Of a stretch of 64,000 nt of DNA, positions 26,974-35,797 are shown piece after piece. A program made the translations under genes and the position numbers. Numbering within the stretch: position 1 is the first letter of the stretch; every line of letters starts with the position of its first letter. The stretch comes from Herpetosiphon geysericola (lineage in GTDB: Bacteria > Chloroflexota > Chloroflexia > Chloroflexales > Herpetosiphonaceae), in NCBI RefSeq assembly GCF_001306135.1, contig NZ_LGKP01000019.1:1-64000 (forward strand), given 5' to 3'. The notes under the pieces are model-generated. The model was not told the origin of the DNA. It was given only the letters and a program-made list of their open reading frames with translations, and made no database searches.

Positions 26974-27001
26974 ATTGTACCACGAGCGGCTACCGCACCA
27001 A
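26974..27001 (-). promoter_or_regulatory. candidate promoter for cphA
   Basis: On the minus strand TTGGTG (26996-27001) and TACAAT (26974-26979) are spaced by 16 nt, immediately downstream of the cphB stop, so cphA can be expressed separately from cphB. Confidence 0.55.
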
Positions 27002-27004
27002 GGT

Positions 27005-27889
27005 TTAGACAATATCGCTATCGGCAGCTGGTTGCTCAAGCCGTGGAGCCACAGGCAAGGGTGGCATGACCACAGGCGGAATAACCTCACGTTTGATCAG
27101 ATCATACGACCAGCCACGGGTCAGCACATGCAATTTCACCCCAACGATGGCCTCTTTTTGGCCAACTTTCAGCTGGTGAATGTTGCTATAGGTAATGCCA
27201 GAGCCATCGACTACTGTCACTGAGCCTTCGCCAATCACCTGCATCAGATGATCGTCATCGATCTCGGCAGCAGTGTTTTCGTCGAGGCCCAACCCAATGA
27301 GATAAGGATTAAAGCTGACTGCTGCAATTAATCGCCCAAGCCGATGGCGTGCGCCAAAGTGTTGATCAAGTACGACACGATTGGTTAGCCCAAGGCCTGG
27401 GCCAAATTGGACCATGCCATAGCGTGGCACTAGCCCTTTAGCTCCATAGGCAATCATATGGGCGCTCATCGCCGACGCACCAGCACTGGTGCCCGCCACC
27501 GGAACCCCCCGCGCGTTAGCTCGCCGAATAGCAGTGGCAACTGGTGTGCCACCAAGCACCGCTGTAAGCTTCAATTGATTGCCGCCGGTCATGAAAATGC
27601 CCGTTGCTTGGGAAATAATTTCAAGCGCCTTGGGATCATTGGCGTTGATCCGTTCGCGCACTGGCAGCAGATCGACGCTGGCAACGCCTAAGTTGCCAAA
27701 GACCTCAAGGTATTCGCGGCCACCATCAGGCAGTTCCGAAGCGGTGGGAATAACCACGATGCGGGCATTGGTTCCACCTGCGAGGTCGAAGAAGCGGAAT
27801 AAAATTAACCGTCTGCGCTGCAAATCCATTGCACCGCCAATTGGCAGCAACGCGCCGCGAACGTGTCCATCTGGCACTGGCGAAGGCAT
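27005..27889 (-). CDS. cphB: cyanophycinase
   Basis: A 294-residue cyanophycinase, a serine peptidase of the S51 type that cuts cyanophycin to beta-Asp-Arg dipeptides. It has the nucleophile motif GTSAGASA with Ser135, GIFMTGGNQLKL near residue 97 and the strand ARIVVIPTASE. The intracellular location fits the lack of a signal peptide. The C-terminal 30 residues are Pro-rich (VIPPVVMPPLPVAP). It is on the same strand as, and directly upstream of, cphA, so synthesis and breakdown of the nitrogen store are encoded together. Confidence 0.93.
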   Translation of the reverse strand: MPSPVPDGHVRGALLPIGGAMDLQRRRLILFRFFDLAGGTNARIVVIPTASELPDGGREYLEVFGNLGVASVDLLPVRERINANDPKALEIISQATGIFMTGGNQLKLTAVLGGTPVATAIRRANARGVPVAGTSAGASAMSAHMIAYGAKGLVPRYGMVQFGPGLGLTNRVVLDQHFGARHRLGRLIAAVSFNPYLIGLGLDENTAAEIDDDHLMQVIGEGSVTVVDGSGITYSNIHQLKVGQKEAIVGVKLHVLTRGWSYDLIKREVIPPVVMPPLPVAPRLEQPAADSDIV

Positions 27890-27930
27890 ATCCGAGGTGT
27901 CCTTCCATGACTGGAGTAGCTTTAGGCTGC

Positions 27931-27959
27931 ATTATTACGGATAGCACTCCATTGTGCAA
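27931..27959 (-). promoter_or_regulatory. candidate promoter for cphB
   Basis: On the minus strand TTGCAC (27954-27959) and AATAAT (27931-27936) are 17 nt apart, about 42 bp before the cphB start. Confidence 0.5.
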
Positions 27960-28212
27960 ATGAAGGGGCTGGAGAGCAAAGAACAAAGAACATAGAGCAT
28001 AGATAGGGATTATGGCTACAGGCTCTTGGCTAGCCGAACGTTTTGCAGCCACGAAGGAGCGATGGCTATAGGCATCAGGCTTTTGGCTCTTAGGCATTTG
28101 TTTAAAATACCAAGACGTGTTCCAATAGCCCATAGCCCAATCCCTGATCCTCAGCCCCCAACACCTGACCCTTATGTTCTATGTTCTTTGCTCTATGTTC
28201 TTTTCCCCTCGT
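27960..28212. repeat. intergenic repeat mosaic
   Basis: Modules: agagcaaagaacaaagaacat, ggctacaggctcttggct, gccacgaaggagcg, ataggcatcaggcttttgg, a copy of ccaatagcccatagccc, cccctgatcct-type text and tatgttctatgttctttgct. No gene is seen between 27890 and 28214 apart from the cphB promoter. Confidence 0.75.
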
Positions 28213-28214
28213 TG

Positions 28215-28931
28215 CTAATCAAACGCTAGTTCATCGGGGGTGACGAAGAAATCAACAGCACCGCTGCCAATCTCATAGTAGGCTCCAATCACGGCAATTG
28301 TGCTAGCTGCTTCGTAGGCGGCCACCACCGGATTTTGGCGTAAAAGCGCTACTTGGGCGCGTACATGCTGGGTTACGGCCTCGCGCATGCGGGCTTTTTC
28401 GTCGCGAATTACTGGCAACCGCTGGCACACAGGCCGAATTTGGTCAATCAGGTAACGAATATTGGCCGATTCTTTGGCAATTTGCTCGTCGCTGGCAAGC
28501 GCTGCTTTCACTGCGCCACAGCCTTCATGGCCCATCACCACAATCAACTTGCACTTAAGATGCGAGATCGCATATTCAATGCTGCCTTGGGTTGCTTGAT
28601 CGACAATTTGGCCAGCTACCCGCACCACAAACAAATCGCCTAAATTACAGTCGAAAATCATCTGCGGTGGTACGCGGCTATCCGAGCAGCCAAGAATCAC
28701 CGAAAATGGGGTTTGGCTAATAATTTGCGAGCGGCGTTGATTGACGCTGACCACTGTGCGTTGGGTTTCGCCACTAAAAAAGCGTTCGTTGCCCAGTTTC
28801 AGTGCCTCGATTGCTGCCGCAGGTGTGTTGACCTCAGGGCTGCGTAGGTTGGCAATATCTTCCATTGAGGCCCGACCACGAATCGCATCAAGCAGTTGGC
28901 GATCCTTGTTTTCATCAGCAAAATCAGTCAT
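28215..28931 (-). CDS. beta-class carbonic anhydrase
   Basis: A 238-residue beta-carbonic anhydrase (CO2 to bicarbonate). The zinc and catalytic residues are in CSDSRVPP (Cys, Asp-Arg dyad, near residue 78) and HEGCGAV (His and Cys, near 132). Two adjacent ATGs occur; the second (28931) has AGGAG at normal spacing, while the first is too close. The N-terminal 40 residues are an acidic helical extension. No signal peptide is visible, so it is cytosolic. It may supply bicarbonate for anaplerosis together with PEP metabolism, an inference only. Confidence 0.92.
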   Translation of the reverse strand: MTDFADENKDRQLLDAIRGRASMEDIANLRSPEVNTPAAAIEALKLGNERFFSGETQRTVVSVNQRRSQIISQTPFSVILGCSDSRVPPQMIFDCNLGDLFVVRVAGQIVDQATQGSIEYAISHLKCKLIVVMGHEGCGAVKAALASDEQIAKESANIRYLIDQIRPVCQRLPVIRDEKARMREAVTQHVRAQVALLRQNPVVAAYEAASTIAVIGAYYEIGSGAVDFFVTPDELAFD

Positions 28932-28954
28932 CATGCTCCTTGTAAATTTGATTC

Positions 28955-29113
28955 ATGAAGTTCTACGAAGCACCACGAAGGCTTGAAACCGCGAAGGTTC
29001 AGTTTTAGCCATAGATTGCCCGAATGATTATTTTTCGCCACAGATTGCACAGATTAGCTTGATTGGGTTTGCCATAGCCAATAGCCAACAGCCTAACTCC
29101 TAAACCCTGACCC
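28955..29113. repeat. short intergenic repeat mosaic
   Basis: Modules: gaagcaccacgaagg, accgcgaagg, tagccatagattgcccg, gccacagattgcacagatt, ccatagccaatagccaa and cccctagcccc, between two genes on the minus strand. Confidence 0.7.
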
Positions 29114-29452
29114 CTAGCCCCCAGTGTAAACCGTTTCTGTTGGTGGATAGCAAATAACTTCGAGCACATTATCATTGGGATCGCGCAAATAAAAGCCTTT
29201 GGTTCCATCGCGATGGCGATCGATCGGCTGCTTGTGCTGGGCTGCAAGGGCATTCAGCTGGGTTTCATCAACGCGCACTGCTACATGCGGCGGGTGTTGA
29301 TAAGCCATGACCAAGGCTAATTTGCCTTGACCAATGCGCAAAAAAGCCCATGTGTCGTCAGCATATAAGACCTGTGCTCCACATTGCTCAACATACCACG
29401 CAGTTGATTCAGCAATATTGTTGACAACAACCGCGACATGATCCATTTCCAT
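29114..29452 (-). CDS. glyoxalase/bleomycin-resistance fold (VOC) protein
   Basis: A 112-residue single vicinal-oxygen-chelate domain. The first half starts MDHVAVVVNNIAESTAWYVE and the second ends GFYLRDPNDNVLEVICYPP, whose final Glu is the usual metal ligand; His4 is the likely first ligand. VOC proteins include lyases, dioxygenases and resistance proteins, so the reaction is unknown. The start is the ATG at 29452 (GGAG, 7-nt gap), right after the stop of the glycosyltransferase gene, so the two are probably co-transcribed. Confidence 0.8.
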   Translation of the reverse strand: MEMDHVAVVVNNIAESTAWYVEQCGAQVLYADDTWAFLRIGQGKLALVMAYQHPPHVAVRVDETQLNALAAQHKQPIDRHRDGTKGFYLRDPNDNVLEVICYPPTETVYTGG

Positions 29453-29466
29453 GCGCAAGCTCCTAG

Positions 29467-30636
29467 TTAAAGTAAGGCCTGATAGTGTTGTTGTAGTTGC
29501 AGGCCAATTGCGCGCCAATCATAGCGATCGGCAATTAACTGGCGGCCTGCGTCACCAAGTTGTGCACCCAACTCTGGGTTTTGCAAGATGCGGACAAGCG
29601 CTGCGGCAAAATCTGCTGGGCGCTCGGCAAATAGGGCATGTTCTTCAGGTTTAAGTGGCAAGCCTTCCGCAGCAAGCGCAGTTGTTACCAACGGCAAGCC
29701 AGCCGCCAAGCCTTCGAGAATTTTAATCCGCACGCCGCTGCCCCAGAAAATTGGCGCGGCCACCACCCGACTTTGGCGATAAACTGCGCGCAAATCATCG
29801 ATTGTGCCTGGCACTGCAATTGTAGCACTCGCCATTTGTTGAATTTCCGGCGTTGGGCTGCGGCCTGCCAGCATTAAGCGGGCTTCAGGCATTTGGGCTT
29901 GAACCAATGGCCAAACCTCGCGCGCCAGCCACAAAGCACCTTCAACATTCGGTGGATGAAAATAATTGCCGACAAAGAGCACTTGTTGCGGCGCTTGCTG
30001 CTGCCGACACAATGGCCATTCAGCAAAATCAACCCCAGAAGGCACGGTCACGATGTTTAATTTGGGCTGCCAACGAGCCAAGGTTTGTTGATCGGTTTCG
30101 CTCAAGGTTACGAGCAAATCGCAATGGCGCAAGGCGCGCTGCTCATACAACCACAAACTGAGCAAACCTGCTAAGCGGCGGGCACGCAACGGCCAGCTTT
30201 TTTCGCGTTGCAAACGTCGCCATTGGGCCACAAACCCAACTTGGTGCACGGTACAAATAGTTGCCTGCACGCCCAAACGGCGCGCAAATGGCGCATATTG
30301 GGCCATTGTCGTGCCCTCAAGTTGCAGCAACTTTGGGGCTGCTTGCTGCCAGCGTTGCTGCAAATAATCCAGCATCGGCTGCGAAAACTCCAAATCAACC
30401 GCTGGCGGGTCGAGGTTGCGCCGCGTTGGCTTAGTTGGCGCAAACGCCCGCAGATCGCGGCACCATTGCGGCAATGGCCCCCAATCGATGGCTTCAGGTT
30501 GCTTGGTTAAACAATAACTATCAACGGTATAATACTGACTTAGTTGACGTAAGGCATTTAAACTATGGGTTTTCGCGCCAGCATGGGCTGGATACAGCGG
30601 GGTTGGGGTCAAAATACTGAGGCTTGCAGGTTGCAT
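29467..30636 (-). CDS. glycosyltransferase, family 4-like (GT-B)
   Basis: A 389-residue GT-B fold glycosyltransferase. The N-terminus has TPTPLYPAHAGAKTHSLNALRQL, shown here by its start TPTPLYP. The C-terminal Rossmann half contains QQVLFVGNYFHPPNVEGA, then IAVPGTIDDLRAVY and IFWGSGVRIKILEGLAAGLP, the sugar-nucleotide-binding E-x7-E-like region. It probably makes a surface polysaccharide or glycolipid. The ATG at 30636 is chosen. The open frame runs to 30732, but those codons lie in repeat DNA and give a spurious Cys/Leu-rich leader. Confidence 0.85.
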   Translation of the reverse strand: MQPASLSILTPTPLYPAHAGAKTHSLNALRQLSQYYTVDSYCLTKQPEAIDWGPLPQWCRDLRAFAPTKPTRRNLDPPAVDLEFSQPMLDYLQQRWQQAAPKLLQLEGTTMAQYAPFARRLGVQATICTVHQVGFVAQWRRLQREKSWPLRARRLAGLLSLWLYEQRALRHCDLLVTLSETDQQTLARWQPKLNIVTVPSGVDFAEWPLCRQQQAPQQVLFVGNYFHPPNVEGALWLAREVWPLVQAQMPEARLMLAGRSPTPEIQQMASATIAVPGTIDDLRAVYRQSRVVAAPIFWGSGVRIKILEGLAAGLPLVTTALAAEGLPLKPEEHALFAERPADFAAALVRILQNPELGAQLGDAGRQLIADRYDWRAIGLQLQQHYQALL

Positions 30637-30669
30637 CAATCGGCCTACCGAAGCTAAAGAACCATTAGC

Positions 30670-31240
30670 CTCAGTATAGCAGACGAACAGAGAACAAAGA
30701 GCAAAGAGCATAGAACATAGGGGGCAAGTCAAAAGTCAGAAGTCAGAAGTCAAAATAGGGATAAGGGGTCAGGATTCAGGGGTCAGGGTTTAACACACAG
30801 AGATTTGGCTCTAGGCTATGGGCTGGCACAAGCATAATCCTAAGAATCTGTGCCAATCTGTGGCTAAAAACCTTCGCGGTTCCGATACTTTGTGTCCTTC
30901 GTGGAGCATGCTTAACGCAGAGGCGCAGAGGAACGATGGCTTTTGGCTATGGGCTAGCGGAACAATTTTCTCATACTATATTCAATCCTAATGCCAAAAG
31001 CCTATCGCCTATAGCCAATAGCCCAATTCTCAACAATCTGTGGCAAAATAGGGATTAGGGTTTGGATGATTGGCGACGAGCTATTAGCCAGCACAAGCTA
31101 CCGATCTCTAGCCCCTGAATCCCGATCCCTTTCTCAACATCTGTGGCAAAATTATGGGCTAGTACGCGCGAGTGAAACCCAACCCCTGAACTCGGTCGCC
31201 TCGCTCTGAACCCTAACCCCTGATGCCTGAATCCTAATCA
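30670..31240. repeat. long intergenic repeat mosaic between divergent genes
   Basis: About 570 bp made almost entirely of the mosaic modules: agagaacaaagagcaaagagc, aaaagtcagaagtcagaagtc, gggataaggggtcagg, ctctaggctatgggct, aatctgtgccaatctgtggc, tttgtgtccttcgtgg, ttaacgcagaggcgcagag (30912), then reversed pieces (cctatagccaatagccc) and cccctgaac-type text. No gene or clear promoter is visible. Confidence 0.85.
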
Positions 31241-31254
31241 AAAAAGGAGTGAGC

Positions 31255-31965
31255 ATGACGATTGCATTTTTAACGGCCCAATGGGCCAATCTTGGCTTGA
31301 TCTCGTATGCCGTGCCAGATCAACTTTTGCTGCCCTATTTGCCACATGGCTTAGATATTGATCGGCGTTATGGCTCGGCGTTTGTTAGTTTGGTGGTGTT
31401 TGATTTTCTGCAAACCAAGGTTTTAGGCGTGGCTTGGCCCGGCTTTCGCAATTTTGCCGAAATGAATTTGCGCTTTTATGTGCGCCGTGGCCAGCAACGC
31501 GGCGTAGTGTTTGTGCGCGAAATCGTGCCTCAATGGCTGGTTGCCAGTTTAGCCAATGTGCTCTACAACGAGCCGTATGTGGCCGCACCTTTGCAAAGCC
31601 AAACCCAACACAGCGCAGGCCAAATCACGGTTGAGCATACTTTATATTGGCAAGGCCAAACCAATTTGGTCAAACTGACCGCCAGCAATCAGCTCTATCA
31701 CCCTGATGCCGCAAGTACTGAACATTTTTTCAAAGAGCACGAATGGGGCTTTGGGCGCAGGCGCAATCGTAAGCCGATTGTCTATCGGGTTGAGCACCCT
31801 GAGTGGGATGTGTATCCCGTGGAGCGTTACCAACTGCACTTCAATTGGGGCGCGATCTACGGCCCGCAGTGGGCATGGCTCGCCAACGAAACGCCCTATT
31901 CAGTTGTTTTGGCCAAAGGCTCTGCGGTTAAGGTATTTCCCCATCAAAAGTTGCCCAACCCATAG
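31255..31965 (+). CDS. DUF2071 (YqjF-like) protein
   Basis: A 236-residue DUF2071 protein. The family hallmark is the early VPDQLLLPYLPHGLDID, then SLVVFDFLQTKVLG and FAEMNLRFYVRRGQQRGVVF, a fold related to acetoacetate decarboxylase, with no known reaction. The ATG at 31255 has AAAGGAG 5 nt upstream; the GTG at 31249 overlaps that site and is rejected. It stands alone between two repeat blocks. Confidence 0.85.
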   Translation: MTIAFLTAQWANLGLISYAVPDQLLLPYLPHGLDIDRRYGSAFVSLVVFDFLQTKVLGVAWPGFRNFAEMNLRFYVRRGQQRGVVFVREIVPQWLVASLANVLYNEPYVAAPLQSQTQHSAGQITVEHTLYWQGQTNLVKLTASNQLYHPDAASTEHFFKEHEWGFGRRRNRKPIVYRVEHPEWDVYPVERYQLHFNWGAIYGPQWAWLANETPYSVVLAKGSAVKVFPHQKLPNP

Positions 31966-32308
31966 AACATAGAGCAAAGAGCTACGAAATTATGAAGGAT
32001 GAAGGATGAGGGATGAAGCACGATTATTCGGGCAATTTTTGTCTAAATAATGATCATTTGTGCTAATTTGTGGCGAACACAGCCTTCGCGGTCTTCGTGG
32101 TTTCAGTCCTTTGTGCACTTCGTGTCCTTCATGGATAAGCATTTAACGCAGAGGCGCAGAGCCACGAAAGGATGTAAGGATGAGGGATGAAGTTAAAAGC
32201 CTCATCCTACGAATCTGTGCCAATCTGTGGCTAAAAACCTTCACGGTCTTCGCAGTTCCGATCCTTCGTGGATCAAAATATGTTCTAGGCTCTATGTTCT
32301 ATGCTCTT
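31966..32308. repeat. intergenic repeat mosaic between convergent genes
   Basis: Modules in the usual order: catagagcaaagagc, gaaggatgaaggatgaggg, ttcgggcaatttt, gcggtcttcgtggtttc, cttcgtgtccttcatgg, ttaacgcagaggcgcagag (32143), gatgagggatgaag, aatctgtgccaatctgtgg, cttcgcagttccg and ctatgttctatgctctt. No gene is seen. Confidence 0.8.
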
Positions 32309-33289
32309 CTAGCCTACTCGCAGCACAATTTTGCCTACATGCTGGCTCGATTCTAGCAAACGATGGGCGGCGCTGGCTTCGGCCAAATCAAAGACCGCTT
32401 CAATCACTGGGGTAAATGTGCCATCTGCAAAACGGGGCAATACATCCTGAAGCATTTGCTGGGTCAGCGCAGCTTTGGCGGCAATTGGGCGTGCGCGCAA
32501 GGTCGTGCCACACACCGTCAAGCGTTTGAGCATTAGCGTGCGTAGATCAAGCTCGGTTTGCGCCCCGCCCATGGTTGCAATAATCACCAAGCGCCCGCCA
32601 ACTCGCAAGCTCGCTAAGTTAGCGTTGAAATAGCTGCCTCCCAGCATATCCAGCACCACGTCAACGCCTTGGTGATCGGTCAGTTCTTGCAGGCGTTCAG
32701 GCCAATTTTCAGTGCGATAATTGATACCGGCAACTGCACCCAACTCGCGGCAACGCTCAATTTTTTGCTCCGAGCCAGCAGTGATGATCACTTCAGCGCC
32801 ACGCCAACCTGCCAGTTGAATCGCTGCCGTGCCAATGCCTGAGCTACCGCCATGAACCAACAAGCGTTCGCCAGCGCTTAACCGACCCCAGTTAAACAAG
32901 TTGTCATAAGCAGTCATCCAGACTTCGGGAATAGCAGCAGCTTGTTCGTAGCTCAAGCTATCGGGAATTGGCATTGCCAACGCTGCTGGAATCACGACTT
33001 GTTGGGCATAGCCGCCGCCTGGCAATAAGGCGCAAATCCGCGTACCTAGTGCTGGCGCGGTAACTCCTGCGCCATGGTCAATCACTTCGCCAGCAATTTC
33101 TAGCCCCAAAATCTCCGAAGCTCCCGCTGGTGCTGGGTACATCCCACGGCGTTGCAAAATATCGGCGCGGTTGACGGCAGTTGCATGCACCCGAATCAAC
33201 AATTCGCCAGCTTGCGGTTGCAAATCGGCAACTTCGGCCAATTGCAAAACTTCAGCATCGCCCGGGTGGTCAAATATAATTGCTTGCAT
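32309..33289 (-). CDS. quinone oxidoreductase (zinc-independent MDR family, PIG3-like)
   Basis: A 326-residue medium-chain reductase of the NADPH:quinone oxidoreductase type. It has the N-terminal GroES-like domain (NRADILQRRGMYPAP) and the Rossmann motif LLVHGGSSGIGTAAIQLA near 145, with PEVWMTAYDNLF before it. The catalytic-zinc ligands of alcohol dehydrogenases are absent, which fits the quinone reductase/PIG3 branch. The ATG at 33289 has GAGG upstream. An intrinsic terminator separates it from the thioesterase gene, so it has its own control. Confidence 0.9.
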   Translation of the reverse strand: MQAIIFDHPGDAEVLQLAEVADLQPQAGELLIRVHATAVNRADILQRRGMYPAPAGASEILGLEIAGEVIDHGAGVTAPALGTRICALLPGGGYAQQVVIPAALAMPIPDSLSYEQAAAIPEVWMTAYDNLFNWGRLSAGERLLVHGGSSGIGTAAIQLAGWRGAEVIITAGSEQKIERCRELGAVAGINYRTENWPERLQELTDHQGVDVVLDMLGGSYFNANLASLRVGGRLVIIATMGGAQTELDLRTLMLKRLTVCGTTLRARPIAAKAALTQQMLQDVLPRFADGTFTPVIEAVFDLAEASAAHRLLESSQHVGKIVLRVG

Positions 33290-33307
33290 AATGCACCTCA
33301 TCAAATC

Positions 33308-33340
33308 AAAAAACGTGTTGAGCACCTAGCCCAACACGTT
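33308..33340 (-). terminator. intrinsic terminator
   Basis: A perfect 9-bp stem (33312-33320 with 33332-33340), 11-nt loop, and six T on the minus strand (33308-33313) form a good terminator after the thioesterase gene. Confidence 0.8.
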
Positions 33341-33355
33341 AGCAACAATCCCAAT

Positions 33356-33862
33356 TTAGAACGTCAGCGGATCAGCGGGAATCGGCGCATCGTTGGCTTT
33401 GAGCCGTTCGCTAATCAAGGCTTTGATCTTCGCGCCATGCTCCCAATCGGCCTGTTCGGTTGGGGTTTCGACCAACAAACGCGGAATCGCGGTCGGTCGG
33501 CCATCAATCCCGACCGAAACCATCGAATAAAAGCCAGTTGTGCACCAGCGGCGTTCGCCAGAAATTGGGTCTTCGGCCCAGGCATCGATCCGCACAATCA
33601 GCGAGGTTGTACCGGTGTAAATCACCTTAGCCAGCATATCAACCAAATCGCCATGATGAATTGGCGTGCGAAAATCGATTCGTTCGGTCGAAGCGGTGAC
33701 GACTTGTTGGCGGCAAAAGCGAATCGCGGCAATTGCCGCCGCACGGTCCATCATCGCCAAGACTTCACCACCAAACATCGTGCCATGGTTATTGGTCTGG
33801 CCGGGCAGCACAATATCCGACATGCGAATCAGCGGCGTGCGCCGAATTGGGCGTTCGTTCAC
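33356..33862 (-). CDS. acyl-CoA thioesterase, hotdog fold
   Basis: A 168-residue single-hotdog acyl-CoA thioesterase of the YciA/BACH type, cleaving acyl-CoA to free acid and CoA. The signature is TNNHGTMFGGEVLAMMDRAA, with the conserved Asn-His-Gly and the Gly-Gly-x-Leu-Met-Asp helix. The start is a GTG at 33862 whose last bases overlap the TGA of the upstream ABA4-like gene, so it is translationally coupled. The open frame continues to 33955 inside that gene and is not used. Confidence 0.88.
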   Translation of the reverse strand: MNERPIRRTPLIRMSDIVLPGQTNNHGTMFGGEVLAMMDRAAAIAAIRFCRQQVVTASTERIDFRTPIHHGDLVDMLAKVIYTGTTSLIVRIDAWAEDPISGERRWCTTGFYSMVSVGIDGRPTAIPRLLVETPTEQADWEHGAKIKALISERLKANDAPIPADPLTF

Positions 33863-34323
33863 GCTGCACCCCGCACGCGCAACAGCACTTGATAATAGGC
33901 CAAGCCCAAAGGCCCGCTCATTAATGTGCAAATTAGGGCTGGCACAATCAGCCAATGTGGAATATTTTTCTCTTGAGCATCGCGCAAAATTGCCCGCCCA
34001 ACGAAGAAATCAAAGATTAAATAATGCGTCCAGCCAGCAAATGTGCCCTTGGGACCGCCCTCTTGAAACAATTTGCCAATTGAATCGAGGGTTGGATTGA
34101 GCATGGTGCTAAAACTAAAGCCTTTGCCATCGTTTTCAGCCAGTGCGCCACCCAACATGGCTGCGTAGAGACCGCCCATCCCGATAAAAAAGCGATCGTC
34201 GTTGATCACCCGTTGTGTCCAGCGTGAACGTGGTGCGCCGATCATCAACAGCCAACCTGGGATAACCGCGAGGTTTGCGAGGCTAAACAGGCGATCCAAC
34301 CACGGTGAACGAGGTGTTTGCAT
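33859..34323 (-). CDS. ABA4-like (DUF4281) membrane protein
   Basis: A 154-residue membrane protein with about four hydrophobic segments. It starts with the typical SLANLAVIPGWLLMI and contains GTFAGWTHYLIFDFFVGR and IPHWLIVPALI, the DUF4281 pattern. The plant member ABA4 is needed for neoxanthin formation; bacterial members are uncharacterised. It lies between a UbiA-type prenyltransferase (9 bp upstream) and a thioesterase (overlapping), which suggests a polyprenyl, lipid or carotenoid setting, by inference. AGGAG lies 6 nt before the ATG at 34323. Confidence 0.8.
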   Translation of the reverse strand: MQTPRSPWLDRLFSLANLAVIPGWLLMIGAPRSRWTQRVINDDRFFIGMGGLYAAMLGGALAENDGKGFSFSTMLNPTLDSIGKLFQEGGPKGTFAGWTHYLIFDFFVGRAILRDAQEKNIPHWLIVPALICTLMSGPLGLAYYQVLLRVRGAA

Positions 34324-34332
34324 AACCAACTC

Positions 34333-35265
34333 CTATTGGCGAAAGATATACATAATTGTCACAACCGTTATGCCCCAAAGCACAATATCGGCTAACATGG
34401 GCAAATCTTTAAGCAACAATTCTTCAGGGCTACCACCTTCGTCTTTTTTATAGACCAAATAGAGGTAGCGGAAAATGCCATAAATCACAAATGGCACGGT
34501 GATCAACATCAATGGAAAAGGACTGGTCGGTACGTGGGGATTGGTTGGGTTAAGCGTATACAAAATATAGGCAATCAAGGTGCTGGCGGTAATCAGCGAA
34601 ATCATTTCTTGCAGCAGCTCGGTTGAATATTCTTCGAGCACACGGCGATGGCTGCCAGCGCCACTTTCGAGCAAAACCAACTCGTGACGGCGTTTGGCCA
34701 GCGCCAGAAACAACGACAATAGCCCAGTACAAATCAACAACCAGGGCGAAATATCAATGCGCAACACTACCGCGCCCGAAACTGTGCGAAAGACAAAGCC
34801 TGCGGCAATGATAAACACATCGAGAATCACCACATGCTTGAGCCGAAACGAATAGGCTAATTGCATCACGACATAGACGGCCAGAATAATTGACACCCCA
34901 CGGCTGAGCATATAGGCCAAAGGCAAGCCAATGCCCAAAAAGATCAGCGTCGCAATAATCGCGCTGCTTGGGGCAAGATGGCCACTCGCCAGCGGGCGAT
35001 AGCGCTTTTTTGGATGATCGCGATCTTTTTCAATATCAACCAGATCGTTGATGAGATAAACTGAGCTAGCGATTAAACACCACAAGCCAAAGGTTGCGAG
35101 CACTCGTAATAGGCTTTGGGGGTTGGTCAAGAGCATATCGTTGGCAAAGATTAAGCCTGCAAACACAAAAATATTCTTGACCCACTGTTTGGGCCGCATT
35201 GTTAAAAGCAGATATTTGGGCATTTTTGCGAGTTGCGGTTGGGCTATTTTATAGGGCTGTTGCAT
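34333..35265 (-). CDS. UbiA-superfamily decaprenyl-phosphate phosphoribosyltransferase-like protein
   Basis: A 310-residue integral membrane protein, about eight or nine TM segments, of the UbiA superfamily. It has LLTMRPKQWVKNIFVFAGL and the first Asp motif NDLVDIEKDRDHPKKRYRPL near residue 70, typical of decaprenyl-phosphate 5-phosphoribosyltransferases. In actinobacteria that enzyme starts the arabinose donor pathway. Other bacteria use relatives for unknown polyprenyl-phospho sugars, so the product here is uncertain. The ATG at 35265 lies 13 nt from GGAG; a later ATG (35223) is also possible. It heads the operon with ABA4-like and thioesterase genes. Confidence 0.85.
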   Translation of the reverse strand: MQQPYKIAQPQLAKMPKYLLLTMRPKQWVKNIFVFAGLIFANDMLLTNPQSLLRVLATFGLWCLIASSVYLINDLVDIEKDRDHPKKRYRPLASGHLAPSSAIIATLIFLGIGLPLAYMLSRGVSIILAVYVVMQLAYSFRLKHVVILDVFIIAAGFVFRTVSGAVVLRIDISPWLLICTGLLSLFLALAKRRHELVLLESGAGSHRRVLEEYSTELLQEMISLITASTLIAYILYTLNPTNPHVPTSPFPLMLITVPFVIYGIFRYLYLVYKKDEGGSPEELLLKDLPMLADIVLWGITVVTIMYIFRQ

Positions 35266-35354
35266 ACAAATTACTCTACTCCTTGAGCTTGACGAATCGC
35301 TTTCGCCTAGCGTTGATCATTCTACCTACCCATTGCATGGGCGTCAAACGTTAC

Positions 35355-35570
35355 TATGAGGGATCGGGGGCTGGTTGTTGGGGGTCGGGAGCTAATTTGT
35401 GAATGCATTGATTAGCGCATTAATCCAATGACCGATCCCCGAGCCCCAGCTACCAATCCCCCGCTAGCAAATTCTGAATGGGTTGATTGGCGCATTAATC
35501 CAATGATTAATTCAATGACCGATCCCCAATCCCCAACTACCAACAACCAGTTCACAAATTCAGGGCTATA
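35355..35570. repeat. intergenic repeats with a local duplicated segment
   Basis: This is a mosaic of the ccgatccccgagcccc type plus a local repeat: gcgcattaatccaatga occurs near 35409-35432 and again near 35484-35507. No gene lies between 35266 and 35797; the rest holds the promoter and leader of the next gene. Confidence 0.7.
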
Positions 35571-35585
35571 CAGACAGCCATGATA

Positions 35586-35594
35586 TGGTATACT
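35586..35594 (+). promoter_or_regulatory. candidate extended -10 promoter for the NYN-TrpF-Trm112 operon
   Basis: TGGTATACT has the TGn extension and a near-perfect -10 (TATACT, 35589-35594). No good -35 is seen, as is usual for extended -10 promoters. The leader would be about 200 nt with no evident open frame. Confidence 0.5.
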
Positions 35595-35797
35595 AGCCGC
35601 GTTGAGTATCCCATGAGAGGCGATGCCGCCCACGCAATACATCATTCCAACTGGTTTGATGTCGTCACATATCAAATTGTATTTGTCTAATTGTTGGTAG
35701 TTTTAAGCGGTAATGGGTGACCGTACTCGATCACTCGCCAGAAATTTAATGGCATGCCAAGAAACAAAGAACTACCCAGGAGCACATTGGAATCCCT

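Noticed and set aside
30637-30732. 32-codon N-terminal extension of the glycosyltransferase
   Set aside because: It is encoded by the repeat mosaic and begins in it; the enzyme fold begins at the ATG at 30636.
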